Positions 24,811 to 38,002 of a stretch of DNA of 64,000 nucleotides are shown one piece after another. A program made the translations under genes and the position numbers. Position 1 is the stretch's first letter, and every line of letters begins with the position of its first letter. The notes under the pieces were generated by a model. The model saw only the letters and a list, made by a program, of their open reading frames with translations, ran no database searches and had not been told where the DNA came from. Origin of the DNA: Polyodon spathula (lineage: Eukaryota; Chordata; Actinopteri; Acipenseriformes; Polyodontidae); NCBI RefSeq assembly GCF_017654505.1, contig NC_054534.1:24165689-24229688 (forward strand), read 5' to 3'.

Positions 24811-27404
24811 GCTGGGATGACTGCAAATCTTCCAATATCTACACCTAAAGATGTTTATCTAATGCTTATTTGAGGGGCAGTGTCAGACAAAACAAACAAA
24901 AGACTTTCTTTTTAATTGAAATGTCTGTGCTTCAACTCGTTGTGCAAGCAGAGTACTCGAATGTGGCATTTCCTGGTGTGGCCCGCTTCCCTGCAGTGAT
25001 CTGTGTCCTAAAACAGTTTCCTGTCGTGTCGATTGAATATTTAGTACATAAACTGTAAGAAGTAGTCCATTTATATTGCTGTAACTTCCCACTCACACTT
25101 CTGCTGTTTCTGTTTGATGAATGAAGACAAGCACATATAGCCCCAGTCTCATTCCTTTTCCAATTCATTATCAATTGGTTTAAGAATTGCTTGAATTTCA
25201 TTCATTTTTACAAATAGCCTGAAAATACTTCTGTTTGAACCTATTTAAGAAACACTCAAAACACTCCCATGAATCTGAGTAACCCTGCACGATTTCTTAT
25301 AATTGACTGGTGTTGCAATTGTTTATGGCGAGGGACTAGCAGCACTTGAAGACTTAATCCCTTTATCATCAAAACGTACTTACTAAGGCTTCTGTGCAAT
25401 TCCTTTGCAACATATATCGGTGATGGCTGACCACTTCAGTTGTGGGAAATTGTTCAATTCCCTGTCTTTTCAATCCTGTATTGAGCGAAGACAGTCAATT
25501 TTACAAAGCTGTCTGTTTTATATTTGCTGCAGAATTGCCGCTGTTCAGTATTGTAAACTTGTGTTTTTTTTTTTATCTAGTATTTTTTTTCATTAAAAGA
25601 TAATAAACCACATTGCAAAAAAAACAAAGACATAATTTCTGTAATGTCGTGAGGATTTCTTAGTTGTGTTTTTTAGTTCATCTAAGGATAATGTGAATTA
25701 ATTAAAAATTACACATAAATCAGATTAAGGGGGAAAAAAATTAAAAAGCTACATAAATTACATTTTCTATTTGTATTAGGAAAGGTCTTAGAGGCATGCC
25801 TTGAATCCACCAGACTGCAAAGGCAGTAACTCTGTCTCCAGCTCCCTGCTGAGAACTGGTTCAGTAGAATCATTAGAAAAACACTGCACACTGCTGGTTA
25901 AAACAAGACACTGGTTAGTCATGGAAAGTAAGCCATACCTAAGGATAATCTGGATTAAAATGTAAAATGCATGAAGTTGCATTCTGTGATTAATTCAACC
26001 TACTCTATTGTTGAACTTTAATCCTACAAACAGATTATTCACATTAAAGCTTTTGTTAGAATAACTGAAACCACAGAAAGGATTAACAGACTGAACTGAG
26101 TGCATTACATAGTCTGCAGCAGAAAGATAAATGAGAGTGAAACAGGTCCCTATCACAGTCCAAGTAAATTATTTTAAAATATTGTCTTTTCTACTGTGTT
26201 AAGGATTTACAGTTTTAGTAATCAAGTTTTGTGAAATTAACAGAGGAGGTGTTACACTTTTTCATTTTAGTAGAAAGTGCTTTAATCGTGAAATTTCCAA
26301 TAAAAATACTGATGTGTAATAATGGTTCCTATATATTAGTTTGGTCAGTTATTTTGTAGTGTCTGGCCTAGTTTGATTATGATTAATGAATGCCATGGTA
26401 ACATCGTAAGTAGTAGTGAACTCAGAGAGCTAGGAAAGGGCTTCATCATATCGTTTTTCATCAGGAAACACCTATAAAGCTTTTTTTTTTTTTAACTTCG
26501 CTTATAACCACCTTCTTAAACACTCTTTTGGTAACAACTCCTTAAAATATCATGTTTGGTCTTTGCTGGTCGGAAAAATATAATTTTCATATCAACAATG
26601 GAGCGAGTGAGTGATGCTGATGAAATGTATGCACACATCCAGTATGATCATAAACCATAAGGTTGGACTTGGACTGTATCTAGGATTAAATCTGAAAGCA
26701 GTGGTTGAATACCCAGCTTAATATCTGAATATAAATCACATGTCAATGACAGATAACTTGTGTTTGTTTTTTTTATTATTATTACTGAAGCATGCCTTTG
26801 TCATATTTTAAAATACTTTAATGACCTCATAATAAGAATGATTTTTTTTTTTTAAGATTTTATGATCTGTAGCAAAATTGTATTTTCAATCATTTATCAT
26901 TGGCTGCCTAGAGTTTATAAAACAAAGCCTTGTGGTCTGTACAATGATAGTTACAGTATGCGACTATAGGAAGTTCTTTGAGCACATGCTCATTGCGCTA
27001 ATGCAGATTTACTGTAATGGGATTATAAAAAAGAAAAAAAAACTTCTCAAGATCAATAATGTTAAAAAAAAAAAGTTCTTAATGGTCTAGCTACTAAAAT
27101 GGAAACATTATTTACACATGGCTACTAGCAGCTTACGATTTAAGCACTCATCGCTCTGTTGTTTAATACTGTATGATGAGCTCAGTAAAACATCAATACA
27201 ACAGTTTTGAATCTGAATCTGGTCCTTCCTTTCCCTTTTATATGGGAAATGCATGGAGCGGTTCTCTCTTATAGTAGAAGTAATGCGTCATTACAAAGCC
27301 ATTTCAGACGCTGCTTCTTTCAATGTGGTTTTAAATGTGTGACTAACAACAGCTGTTGCCACGGGGGTGTTCACGTGTAGACGTAGCATCTCTGTGAATT
27401 CCAC

Positions 27405-27411
<7 letters not shown>
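24811..27411. other. No gene recognised
   Basis: AT-rich sequence downstream of the EGF-CFC gene. Open frames near 24870-25200, 25405-25596 and 25709-25982 overlap on both strands and have no domains. A T-rich run lies near 26480-26493. Confidence 0.45.

Positions 27412-27440
<29 letters not shown>
27412..27440. repeat. (GT)n(AT)n microsatellite
   Basis: GT units (27407-27425) pass into AT units. Confidence 0.9.
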
Positions 27441-27442
<2 letters not shown>

Positions 27443-27486
27443 AAATAGTAAATAAAGCATAAATCTATCATTTCAAGATAAATTCA

Positions 27487-27828
<342 letters not shown>

Positions 27829-28768
27829 CTTTGTTAGAGTAGCCTATTGCTCGGTGTAGTGACAAGAAGAGAAAACATTATTTGAGCATAATTTGCTTCA
27901 TTAGTACACTAAGCACTGCCCCTCCTCTGTAGACACTAGTGACCCTCAAGTTGTACATTGTAGCATACTGGTAAAAAACAAGAGCTCCCAATGCCTGCAC
28001 AGCATTGTCTTGTTTGATTAGATAAAGTAGTGGCTGCACCACAATCCCTGCTATATCACCTATTTAGGCCAAGATATCTGGTCTGCTTGCAGTCCCTGCT
28101 GTTACGTTCAAGTATGAGGGACTTTCATAGTCATTACAGTATGAAATGTCTAACCAGATCAGATAAACTGGTTCCTTCCAATTTTTTTTAATGTCTTATC
28201 AGTAACTTTAAACACAATCATAAAATCTATATAAAACTACAAATGGAAAGTGCATTTTAATTACACTAGTTGTAATCGTTTTCAGTGATGTACTGCATAT
28301 TCACTCCAGTTTCACCCCACAACTAAGAGTTTGGTTTTCATACTTTTCTGAAGGTCATACGTTCTGGTATCCTTTCAATATCTCTGTATGTTATAATGAG
28401 ACATATTGCTCCAGGGCTGACACTGTATAGTCCAGCTGTTTAACCAGCTAGGCTGTTACCCACTTGTGAATACTGCCCTTTCTCGTTTTTTCATAAAATA
28501 TGTTACAGTGGAACTCTTTACTGGAAGAAAAAACCACAACATCCAAGAATGGTTGGCCTTTTCTTTATCTCCTGTCCACACTCTACAGTGATGTTGGCTT
28601 TTACACCAGGAAACCTCCCACTTTCTCACACTGCCATTTACTCAGAATGCCTAAGTTACAGTATTGTTTGGCTATACATTCCATGGCAACCAAAGGTGTC
28701 TTGTTATCAGCTGATAGTTTCTAGAAAGTGATTAGCACTCTCTCTTTAAAACAACAATGTAATTGACG
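27829..28768. other. No gene recognised
   Basis: Non-coding AT-rich sequence. Confidence 0.45.
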
Positions 28769-28793
28769 GGGGGGGGGGGGGGGGGGGGGGGGG
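28769..28793. repeat. Poly(G) run
   Basis: About 25 consecutive G residues, a possible G-quadruplex former on the + strand. Confidence 0.95.
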
Positions 28794-29933
28794 TAATTGG
28801 AGCAGTAAATAGAACCAAGTGTGGTAAACAGGGTTCTGTTACTAGGTTGGAGGTTGCCTTCAGGAACACCTTTTGGAAAATCTAAACAATAGAAAACAAA
28901 CTATTGATTATCAACTAAGCCTGCACTTGGCTGAATATCCCAATAATTCATGCTCTAAATCAATAATAAAAAATTATGTACATGTTTGGCTGAGCATACA
29001 TTTTCTTAACAATTTTCTATATAGCCAGTATATGGCTAATCAGTTTGATGATGCATAGCATAAAACATTTATCAACCGTTTTTGTGAAAAAAAATCCTTT
29101 TAATTACCAAACAGTACTGATTTAGACAGCAAAGATTTGTCTAGATTTGTCGTCAGGCGACGTGTGAGGCAGCACAAGAGAGTGAAAGAGCATAACACGC
29201 TGTATGAACTCTGTACGCCCTTTCTAAATTATAGTTTTTTCTTTGCTCTGGCGTAACGTCAGGAAAGGCTTTAAATAAGACGATACAAGCACAGAAAGTA
29301 CAGCTAATGTCACACATTCTGCCATTTGTTTTAGTTCTGATGTAGAGCCTGAAAAGTGAATGATGTGGTTCCCTGGAGAGATGCAAAGTGATTGATCAAT
29401 GTTTCTCACAGATACTTTGCCCCTTTCCCCTCCCCCATTGGGCCCCACAGCCAGGTATAAACTTGGAACACCAGATGTAAGGTTACTTCTAGGTTGTGTT
29501 AAGTTTTAGCCTACAAAAGTACAACGGTTTAATATAATTGCAGATCAAATGCCAATATTTGCTGTCAACAAGGAAGTCTTAGCAAAGCTGAAAGTAACTG
29601 CTGTGTTCCATGAATGCTTCTGCTGAACAAGGGAGGTGTTTTACATTTATCTTGGGTTGAACAGCTGGAAGCCAGATAAGAATGGAGACACTGGCAAATC
29701 TGTAAAGAAGGCATCTATATCTTACTATTGAACTTTTTCAAATGTAACATTTAACATATCTTATTGAAAGCCCCATGATATGCTGTTAGATTGTTACAAC
29801 ACTGGGATATATTTGATCATTTTTATGTAAACCATTGTATTGACCTTTTTTTTTTTTTTTGTAAAATGTGTGCATATAGAAAAATCAGGTACTCCTGCTC
29901 AAATGTAAATATCAGGTGAAAAGCCAAATTAGA

Positions 29934-29934
<1 letters not shown>
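28794..29934. other. No gene recognised
   Basis: Non-coding. Minus-strand open frames at 29153-29448 overlap in two frames and show no family resemblance. Confidence 0.45.
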
Positions 29935-29975
<41 letters not shown>

Positions 29976-29976
29976 G
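29935..29976. repeat. (ATT)n microsatellite
   Basis: About 13 ATT units. Confidence 0.95.
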
Positions 29977-30597
29977 TGAATGATAATTTCCCCATGAATG
30001 TTTTTGTTTTACTTTGTTTTGTTGATAATGTTTTTCAGAATAGCAGATGGACGAGGAAATCATCCATCCCTCCAAAAATGCCAAATGTACTTTCAATTCT
30101 GTTTCTTTGTAATAATACATGTAGTGTTCCTGCACCCCCTTGCTCAAAAAAAAAAAAAAGCTTTAATACAAAATATAAAAATACAGAACATTAAAATGAA
30201 TTGTTAAAAATAAACTTGTTTTACAATTGTTGTGTTCTATTTTCCAATATTATTCTTAACAGTACATTTAATTGTTTTAAATAAACACTGATAGTTCCGC
30301 AGTTTCCTTCTGCTATATCACAATGAGTGGCCCCAGAAAATTCACCACATCATGAATTTCACGGGAATCATATATTTGACTTCCTACCCTGAAAAATATG
30401 CATTTTATTTTCCTTACAGCATTTCACATTACTCTTCACCTCTGCTGTTAATTTCATACTTTTATCAGTAGAAGGATCGCTACAGTAGCTGTACATGTTT
30501 CTGGTGTCAGTGCGATGCATTTGGTTACTACGGCAACGGGGTCAAACAAATAATGGTATCATTATTGGTGAATTCCTCATACTCTAACGTTTCTACA

Positions 30598-31290
30598 TAG
30601 GGTGCATACTTAAACTCAACGGTAGTTTTCAGTGCTGAGTCAACAAAACCGTCAATAAAAGGTCAACATTTGAAGGGTATTTAGGAACGCTTTGTTGATT
30701 AATGGACGTGACTGCAGTGGCTGCTGCAGCTGTCTGTGAGGTTTTATGTGGAGAAAAAAATAATAGAAATATCAAACAAAGAAGATTTTATGATGGAAGC
30801 TGTGGCTGTAATGGCAGCTTACTGATACAAAGCGCAATGCAGAGCAAAATTGCGCAACTATGTCCCAGACTTATCTATATTCCAAAGTAATTTTTAAGTT
30901 GCATTTCAGACTTTCTCAGAGCTCAGTGCTGGGTTATATGCTAAAAAGTAGCTAGTTCTCCCTGAATGTTATAGAATAAAACTGTTTTACAGTAGTAATG
31001 TCTTTTGCAGTTTGCACAGTTATAAATCAAAAACAATGTTTTTGTTTGTTTGTTTTTTAACATTTACTGTTTTGAAGCCAACCTGCTTTGTAGCACAGTT
31101 TGATGCTAGCTGTGGGTGCCACCATCTTTTTTTGTTGAGTAGCTCACCAGCTCTTAGAGTCTGTGAGTTTGTTGAGTCAGCGTTAAGCCAACGTAACACG
31201 TCACTGTCCCTCATGGTTGAAGTTAGGAGCAGTTTTTGGAGGTGTTGCTACTCATCGTTGAGTTTAGGAACACATCCATTCTACTAGAAA
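30598..31290. mobile_element. Possible MITE or Harbinger-like relic
   Basis: TTAAACTCAACGGTAG near 30609 has an inverted partner near 31252-31272 (ATCGTTGAGTTTAGGAACAC), and GAGTCAAC-type motifs recur (30637, 31172). A 62-codon open frame at 30702-30890 begins MDVTAVAAAAV; it ends without a domain I recognise. The inverted ends are short, so the call is weak. Confidence 0.3.
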
Positions 31291-32049
31291 TGTACAGAGT
31301 GTGTAAAGAAAAATACAAAAGTTTGTTTTTGTCATTTCAAGTTTGCAGTTATCCTTTCTCCCATTTTTAATATTTTGGGATTAGAGGCAGCAAAATAGGC
31401 TATAGGGAATTGCACTGCCATTTTAACTAATGTGTCAACATATATTTTAAAGGCTTACAAAACTCGAAAGTGTTGCTGAATTTGTCATTCAAGGTTTTGT
31501 TTTTCTTTAAATCTATTTTGTCTGCTCGTTACTTTTTTTTTTTGCAAACAACTTAGCCATTCTTTCCAGCAGAAGTTTGTTACATTTTTGAAGATTGTTT
31601 AAATATCGACTCGAGTTCCAGTGTTCCAATGTACATTTTAAAAAGTTGGCTCAGTAGCTAGGCTAAATGTTAACATGTTTCAGCCTTGGTTTTTGAATAA
31701 TGTTCTTGATGAACTATCAGTGATAACTCATTTTAGGCAACTTACACAGTAGAATATAATATAAATAGAAAATGTGTTTTGTAGGTTTTTTTTTTTTTTT
31801 TTTTTTTTTAATAAAATGGCAATTTCATGACACTGTGAATTATTTTTTTTTTAATTTATTTTTTTATTGTCATTCATGGATTTCTTTAAAACATACCGTC
31901 AATTTTCTGGGCTGCTAATTATGACACATAATATACTGTACACCAAAACTGTACATATAAGGCTTGAATTCAAGCATACGGTCTCGTAATTTATATGTCA
32001 CCAGAAACCCTTGATAGAATTACAGTCTTATTGTGCACAGTTGGGTGTA

Positions 32050-32050
<1 letters not shown>
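31291..32050. other. No gene recognised; T-rich runs
   Basis: Contains T runs near 31785-31809 and 31843-31865; otherwise plain AT-rich sequence. Confidence 0.45.
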
Positions 32051-32119
<69 letters not shown>

Positions 32120-32120
32120 T
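32051..32120. repeat. (ATT)n microsatellite
   Basis: About 23 ATT units. Confidence 0.97.
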
Positions 32121-33271
32121 ATGTATGTATTTAATTCAGTGCTCATGAAAGTTGCTAAATTGATGTCTAGTTTATTTATCAACACAGCAGGGGCAGCACA
32201 ACCCTTGACATCTTGAGCTTTCCCAGTTGCCATGTGTCACTCCTCCAACAAGCTCCAGAGGGACCACCCTCTTTGAAAGCAGTTTTGTCTCCATGCTCAC
32301 TAATTCTTTGGCCCTCTTTCCAGCCTGTAAATGTACCCAGTACTAGTTGTGCCAAATGTTGACTTAAACTGGGTTTGAATCCAGGCTTCCACATGTGAAT
32401 GTACTGAATATACACATAAGTACTTTCCTACTGTTGTCACTAACAAAGTTAGTGTTGCCTGCTAATGAAAGCAATGGGCTTTTAGGTGAGGTATTGTTCC
32501 CTAAGGTTTCCCGTAGTAAAACCTGGTATGGGTAAACATTTATTTCCTAACACAGCCTATATCTTTAAACAATCCACCCTAAAGGATTCTAATCTTGTCT
32601 GCAATAGTTTTTAATCAAATCTTATCGATTGTCTTGTCTCTTTGATTGTATTTACTTAGTCTTTTTTGTTGTAAGATGTGTGAAGCTGCTGCTGACAGGA
32701 TGACCCTGTAAGCACTGTTGCTTGAAATCACAGAGGGTCCACATGTATAAATACATGAAATACAATTGGAAATGCCTATAATCTCTATACAAAGAATTAT
32801 AAACTTAACAGAAAGGTCGGCCTAAGTTTAACATGCGTTTTTCCATGTTTCACTTTCTTCCATATTATAATGTTTTTGTGTTTTTTTTTTTTTTTTTTTG
32901 TGATTAGAATCATTGCACTGTAAATTTTAAGAGATGCACTGTAAGTCAAACATGCGATACAGTGATACATTGTTTTCAATTAATGCATACTGATAAACTG
33001 ACAGTATTGACCACAAACTATTATATGTCAGATTTATGAAGGCCCTTTACACCAAATGCAAAACGAATGCCCAGCTCGTAAGGTTAATTCAAGGACTAAA
33101 AGGTGTTTAAAAAAAAAGTTTCACTAAAAATGGAGCAAATTGTGTTTAGGTTTAAAGACCTTGTTAAACATATTCTTTTAGCTCTTTTTTGTCAATATAA
33201 ACACTAACAGCAAAAAGCAAAAAAAAAATGCTGTAAAGTTATTTTTTTATTAACGATATTTATTATTTTAT
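32121..33271. other. No gene recognised
   Basis: Non-coding; a T run near 32881-32899. Confidence 0.45.
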
Positions 33272-33469
33272 AAAGCAATTAAATGATAGTCTCTGATGCT
33301 ATTGATGTAATAAACCATGTATATTAAAGTGTCACACATTCTGAAGACAAGTTGTGTACAAAAATACTGAAAGTGTTTTAACTAAACAACTTGCCTTCAG
33401 AATGTGTGACACTCTAATATACATGGTTTATTACATCAAGAGCATCAGAGACTATCATTTAATTGCTTT
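33272..33469. repeat. Long near-perfect hairpin (83-bp arms, 31-bp loop)
   Basis: Arms 33272-33354 and 33386-33469 are inverted copies with very few mismatches (outer AAAGCAATTAAATGATAGTC, inner CACATTCTGAAGACAAGTTG). RNA from either strand would fold into a stem of about 83 bp. It may be a young MITE or a hairpin-RNA source. No TSD was established. Confidence 0.9.
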
Positions 33470-34530
33470 TTTAAAAGGCTGGATTTACATATATTTTCAT
33501 ATATAAAGATTGCACTGTCTTGAGCAGGAATCCATACATGGAGTTAAATTTAAATTTTAGATTTTTAAAATGCTTTAATTCTAGTGAGGCACTCACATAT
33601 TTAAATCAAATACCAAAAAAATATGGTAATTAATGGTTTTCCATGGGTTAGTTAAAAAAAAAAAAGCATAAGTTGGATGAGCAAGCCTGCTATACACTGA
33701 ATTAATTACAAGAGAATATAGTTAGAAGTAGCACAACATTGAATTATCAAAGGTACTTTAAGGCTTTGATATCACTGCCTTTATATTATTTCTTACAAAT
33801 AATTACTCTTATACTTCAAGGTACAAGGTACTTCAAGGTTTTAGTTTTTAATGTACAATTGATAGTTCAGGAAGTGTAGGCTGTGATTCCTGTGTGAGCC
33901 AGTGTGTATTTCTTTATTTGCAGCCAGTACAGTACAACAATACTTTCCATCTGTCCATCCATCTGTACTTCACATTCTGTATCTTAAAAACTGCATAAGT
34001 GATAGAGGTCATCATGATATTGCTTGCTTAAGGCTTTGGCTGCAGATAACAGAATACATGATTCTAGTTCTGTGAGCTTAATGACCCTTTTTATCAAGTA
34101 CAAGGATAAAGGTACACTTTCTGAAACAAATAAAACTATTTTAATGCTCTAAACTAGAAAGAAACTATACCTAACAATACAGTTTAACTTGTACTTGAAA
34201 TTACCTTGTTTCTTGTGGTGCTCTACCATCAAAATGATTGTATTCTATTCAGAACACAGGCCTTTGCCCTTGCAGCAATGTCTAATGCAGCTCACAGTAC
34301 AAGTTGGCATTGTCCAAAAGTTTATATTAGTCCATTCCCAATAATACCTGTAGCGACACAAACTGTAAAACTAGAAGACACTTAGGGGTTGATTTGATTA
34401 ACCTATAGCCCTACAAGGGAATTCCTCTGGATAGCACAAACTACTTACCTTTCTTTAGTGGCAACCAAGGAGAGGATGTTGATGCAATCCATTGTGATTC
34501 CCCAGGGTTCTAAAATGATGTGGTTTAACC
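33470..34530. other. No gene recognised
   Basis: AT-rich non-coding sequence. Confidence 0.45.
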
Positions 34531-34950
34531 TGATAGCATCCATAATTGTATAATATTTTGTTAGTTTGTGTTGCTGTAATTGTTTTATTGTGCCCTGTTT
34601 TGTGATGACTCTCGTGACAGGCGACCGGGATATCGCTGCAAAGTGCAGCACCTTTTCTTTGTAGTTTTGTTACTGTTTTATTTTCCCTGTTTCTTTGTGC
34701 CTTCTGTTTTGAATTATTGTTTCGAAGCACCTGCAAGGGCGCCGGTATTGTGTACCATCGCTTGGTATGCCCGTGGTTCTGTTTACCATCGTTGGTAAAT
34801 CAGACCACAGACCCACTGCGCCATTTGCGGGATTAAAGAAAAAATAGCACCCTGAAATAAAACTGGGCACCTGTGCGGTGTTGCCAAATTCACCTGTCGG
34901 TCTCCTGTGTCAGTGAATTACCCACCATCCTTCAACAGCCATATATACAC
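34531..34950 (+). mobile_element. Probable LTR or LTR fragment
   Basis: GC-richer segment with CpGs. The polyadenylation signal in GAAATAAAACTGGGCACC (34853-34871) is followed by a GT-rich region and a tail GTGTCAGTGAATTACCCACC, which is the R-U5 organisation of an LTR. Ends and target duplication could not be fixed. A conserved host exon is an alternative but no frame is open. Confidence 0.4.
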
Positions 34951-35540
34951 ATATCTAGTAATTTCATTTGTAAGCATGTTTTTTTGCCAGAGTAATGCAT
35001 ACCTGTTCTTATTCCAGATGTTAAAGGGACCTCTGCCTGGGAGGTTTGAAACCCTATTTGATCCACATAGCTCAGAGTATTAACACCACTCATATTTCAC
35101 TCCAGCTTCATTGATTAGAGGCACTACAAAACACAAGTTCTGAAATACACAATAGCATTTGCTCCAAAGTATTTGCCTGACAATAAACTGACTGAAGCGA
35201 TAAAAAAGTTGCAACTTTCAGAATCTCGAATAAAAAAATAAGGTACTCTATAAAATAAAATACAAATACTCCATTCTGTATACCATTCCCCATTCACCCA
35301 CACCCAAAAAGGCAAGAAACCTACCAGATACTAAAATACCAGAGCACTGTTGAAAATGGTTTTGTTGAACATTTGTTTACCTAACTCATTTTCATGTGTG
35401 TTTGAATTTATGACATAGTTAGCACAGTTCAGTAGTTGTGGTTTTTATACCATCAAGTCCTTGGGTTGCTGAAGTGCAACATGAAATAATCATGTGAGTA
35501 AATATATGGGGGCATTTACAGGGGCAGCATTATAACAATA
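34951..35540. other. No gene recognised
   Basis: Non-coding AT-rich sequence. Confidence 0.45.
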
Positions 35541-35790
35541 GCTTTATCTAGTGCCTTTCATAGTAGACCACCATCACAAAGTGCTTTACAGAGGTACTGA
35601 ACTGTGCATTATATACAGAGTCACTCACACTAGGACATTGATTTAACATCTCATCCACAGGATGGAGCACAAGGTGGTTAAGTGACTTGCTTAGGGTCAC
35701 ATAGTGAGTCAGTCCAAGGTGGGATTTGAACTGGTGGCCTTGTTGTTACAAGCCCTGGACTTTAACCACTGGACTGCACTCCCTCCTATA
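35541..35790 (-). mobile_element. tRNA-derived SINE, copy 1
   Basis: Minus strand begins with a tRNA-like head: CAGTCCAGTGGTTAAAGTCC and a B-box-like GTTCAAATCCCACC. A common body follows, ending near AGTGCTTTCTA-type sequence, GAAAGGCACTAGATAAAG. Collinear with the copy at 59280-59540 throughout. Confidence 0.75.
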
Positions 35791-35837
35791 AACTGTGGAG
35801 TAAAATATACTTAAAGATGCTCTTCGAGTGACATTCA

Positions 35838-35868
<31 letters not shown>

Positions 35869-37429
35869 AATGTTAATCTGATGAACCTAAACCACTCAAG
35901 ATAATGGAAATGGAAAGTCCTGACCTTTTCCTCTGCTTTCAGCCCAAACATTGTGTAATTAAAACCCTTCTGCACATTTTCAAAACCAGATGTTTTTAAC
36001 CCTTAGTTCATACTATTTTTCAATCCTCTTTTTTAACTGGAGCACAAAATGTGCTTTGTTCCCTTTGTAATTCTTTTTGTTTTCTAGCTAAGATTTTGTC
36101 TTCCTTCTCTTCCCAGATTTTTTTTTCTCCTGACACACAACACTGCCACCTAGTGTAATGCGACAGTGGTTTTTTAAAATTATTTTATGTATTATTTTTT
36201 AATAAAAAACTAAAAGGCAAAATGATTATTAAATACAGTACCGGTCCCAGTCACCATTACACAAACAGCTGTTCTGTGCTTATTCATCTTCTGTCCTAAT
36301 ACATGTTGGGGGTAGTGTGTGTTTGTGTAATATTACCAGATTTTTCAACACAAAATAGAAATCAAGGCATTTGTCTCAAACCCACAGGTCATACCTGGCA
36401 GGGGGACCATACAATTCTGGCCTGCATATCCCTATTAAACAAAAGGCTTTAATTTCCCAATCCCAGTAGGATGTTCTGAGCATGTTGCAAGCAATCCTAT
36501 TAAAAACATCTTCTAAAAGTAATAATAGCATAGATAGAACAGAAACATGCACAATAAATATTCGATAGATATCATGAATAATGTTAAACAGGTGTGTTGA
36601 TAATTTATACTATGTTCAGCCCCTTTGCAAGATTTTTCACTCCTTTGTTTATTGTGTGTTCACCATACTGCAGTACAATGTTAATCCTACTGTGCTAATG
36701 TTGCTAGTTGTCACCTCAAGGGTTTCATGTTTATTTTTATTAAGCAATAAAAAAATACATCAGACATTCTTCGCCTCCTGTGTTTTTATAGGCTAATATT
36801 TCTGTAATCTCTATATCCTGCTGTGTTTTCATTGCCATTCTGGCTCTTTTGTAATATTTATTTTGTTCTTTTTTCAAACATGTCCTTTTCCCCAGAGGTC
36901 TCTTTCCATCGCAGCATGTTTGCTACAATAGGCACTGGCAGTGATGCCCTGCGACCATCAATGGCATGACTCACAAGCCCTACAACAGTCAGTGGAGTAC
37001 GCTCGGATAGGTCTCTGCTATGCAGGTAGGGAATGCCAATTTAGTTTCTCCTGCAAATTTGGTCGTTTTTAAAAAATAGTTTGAAGCCATTTGTGTTTAT
37101 TATGTGACCCAAAGCAATGAAATGTTTCCTGAGAAAGAGTCTTCATTTCTGGTTGCTAACATTTACTGATGCAAATTTGCTGAGCCTGGGGTTCACAGTG
37201 AAATGCTCTGCTTACAAAGCTGTGGCCTTCACAAATCCAGTTGACATTGTATGCCCTAACAAAAATCTTACCATTGGTACTTTACAATTGTATTGCTTTT
37301 ATAGAATATAGCTACCATTTTTCCTTATAATATATCTTATATGATCTATACAGTACTTTATAAAACACTATTATATGAATAGTACATTGTCATTGTCTTT
37401 ATTCTCATATAATATCTCTTTGTTTGCAG
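35791..37429. other. No gene recognised; one exon-like stretch rejected
   Basis: Contains T runs near 35841-35862. The stretch 36895-37027 has an acceptor-like and a donor-like end, but stops occur in all frames. Confidence 0.4.
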
Positions 37430-38002
37430 GGAATATATGTTACCATTCCTGCTGAAGTCTATAAGAGACCTGGGACTTGGGAGAAGATTCATCTTCCAAC
37501 AGGACAATGACCACAAACATACAGCCAAAGCCACATTGGAGTGGCTTAAAAACAATATCAATGTCCTGGAGTCGCCCAGTCAAAGCCCAGACCTCAATCC
37601 AGTTGAGAATATGTGTAAAGAGTTGAAAATTGCTGTTCACCAAAGGTCTCCATCCAACTTGACGAAGCTCGAGCAATTTTTCAAAGAAGAATGGGCAAAA
37701 ATTGTAGTGTCCAGATGTGCAAAGCTGGTAGAGACTTATCCAAATAGATTCATGGCTGTAATTGCTGCCAAAGGTGCCTCTACCAAATATTTACTCAAGG
37801 GGGAGATTAATTATGCAATCAATTATTTTCTGTTTTGTATTTGTAATTAGTTTAGAACAATTTGTAGATTTTATTTTTCAATTTAACATTCTGGACTTTT
37901 TTTGTGTTGATCAGTGGCAATTAAATCCATTTTTATTCCATGTTGTAACACAATAAAACATGGAAAAATCCAAGGGGGTGAATACTTTTGAGAGCCACTG
38001 TA
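37430..38002 (+). mobile_element. 5'-truncated Tc1-like transposon
   Basis: Contains the C-terminal transposase part (37437-37800) and the right terminal repeat ending GGTGAATACTTTTGAGAGCCACTGTA at 38002. The left third of the element and the DNA-binding domain are missing. Confidence 0.85.
37437..37850 (+). pseudogene. Tc1-like transposase C-terminal remnant
   Basis: Tc1 transposases cut and paste DNA using a DDE triad. Here [18 protein letters not shown] carries the second Asp and SPDLNPVENMCKELKIAVH carries the Glu; the first Asp and the paired HTH domain are absent. The end RFMAVIAAKGASTKY is the usual Tc1 C-terminus, so the frame runs on past it by chance. Confidence 0.85.

Noticed and set aside
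30702..30890. 62-residue frame starting MDVTAVAAAAV as a gene
   Set aside because: No domain, no splice partner; lies in a possible repeat.
36895..37027. Exon-like stretch between CCCCAG and CAG|GTAGGG
   Set aside because: All frames contain stops and no family resemblance is visible.
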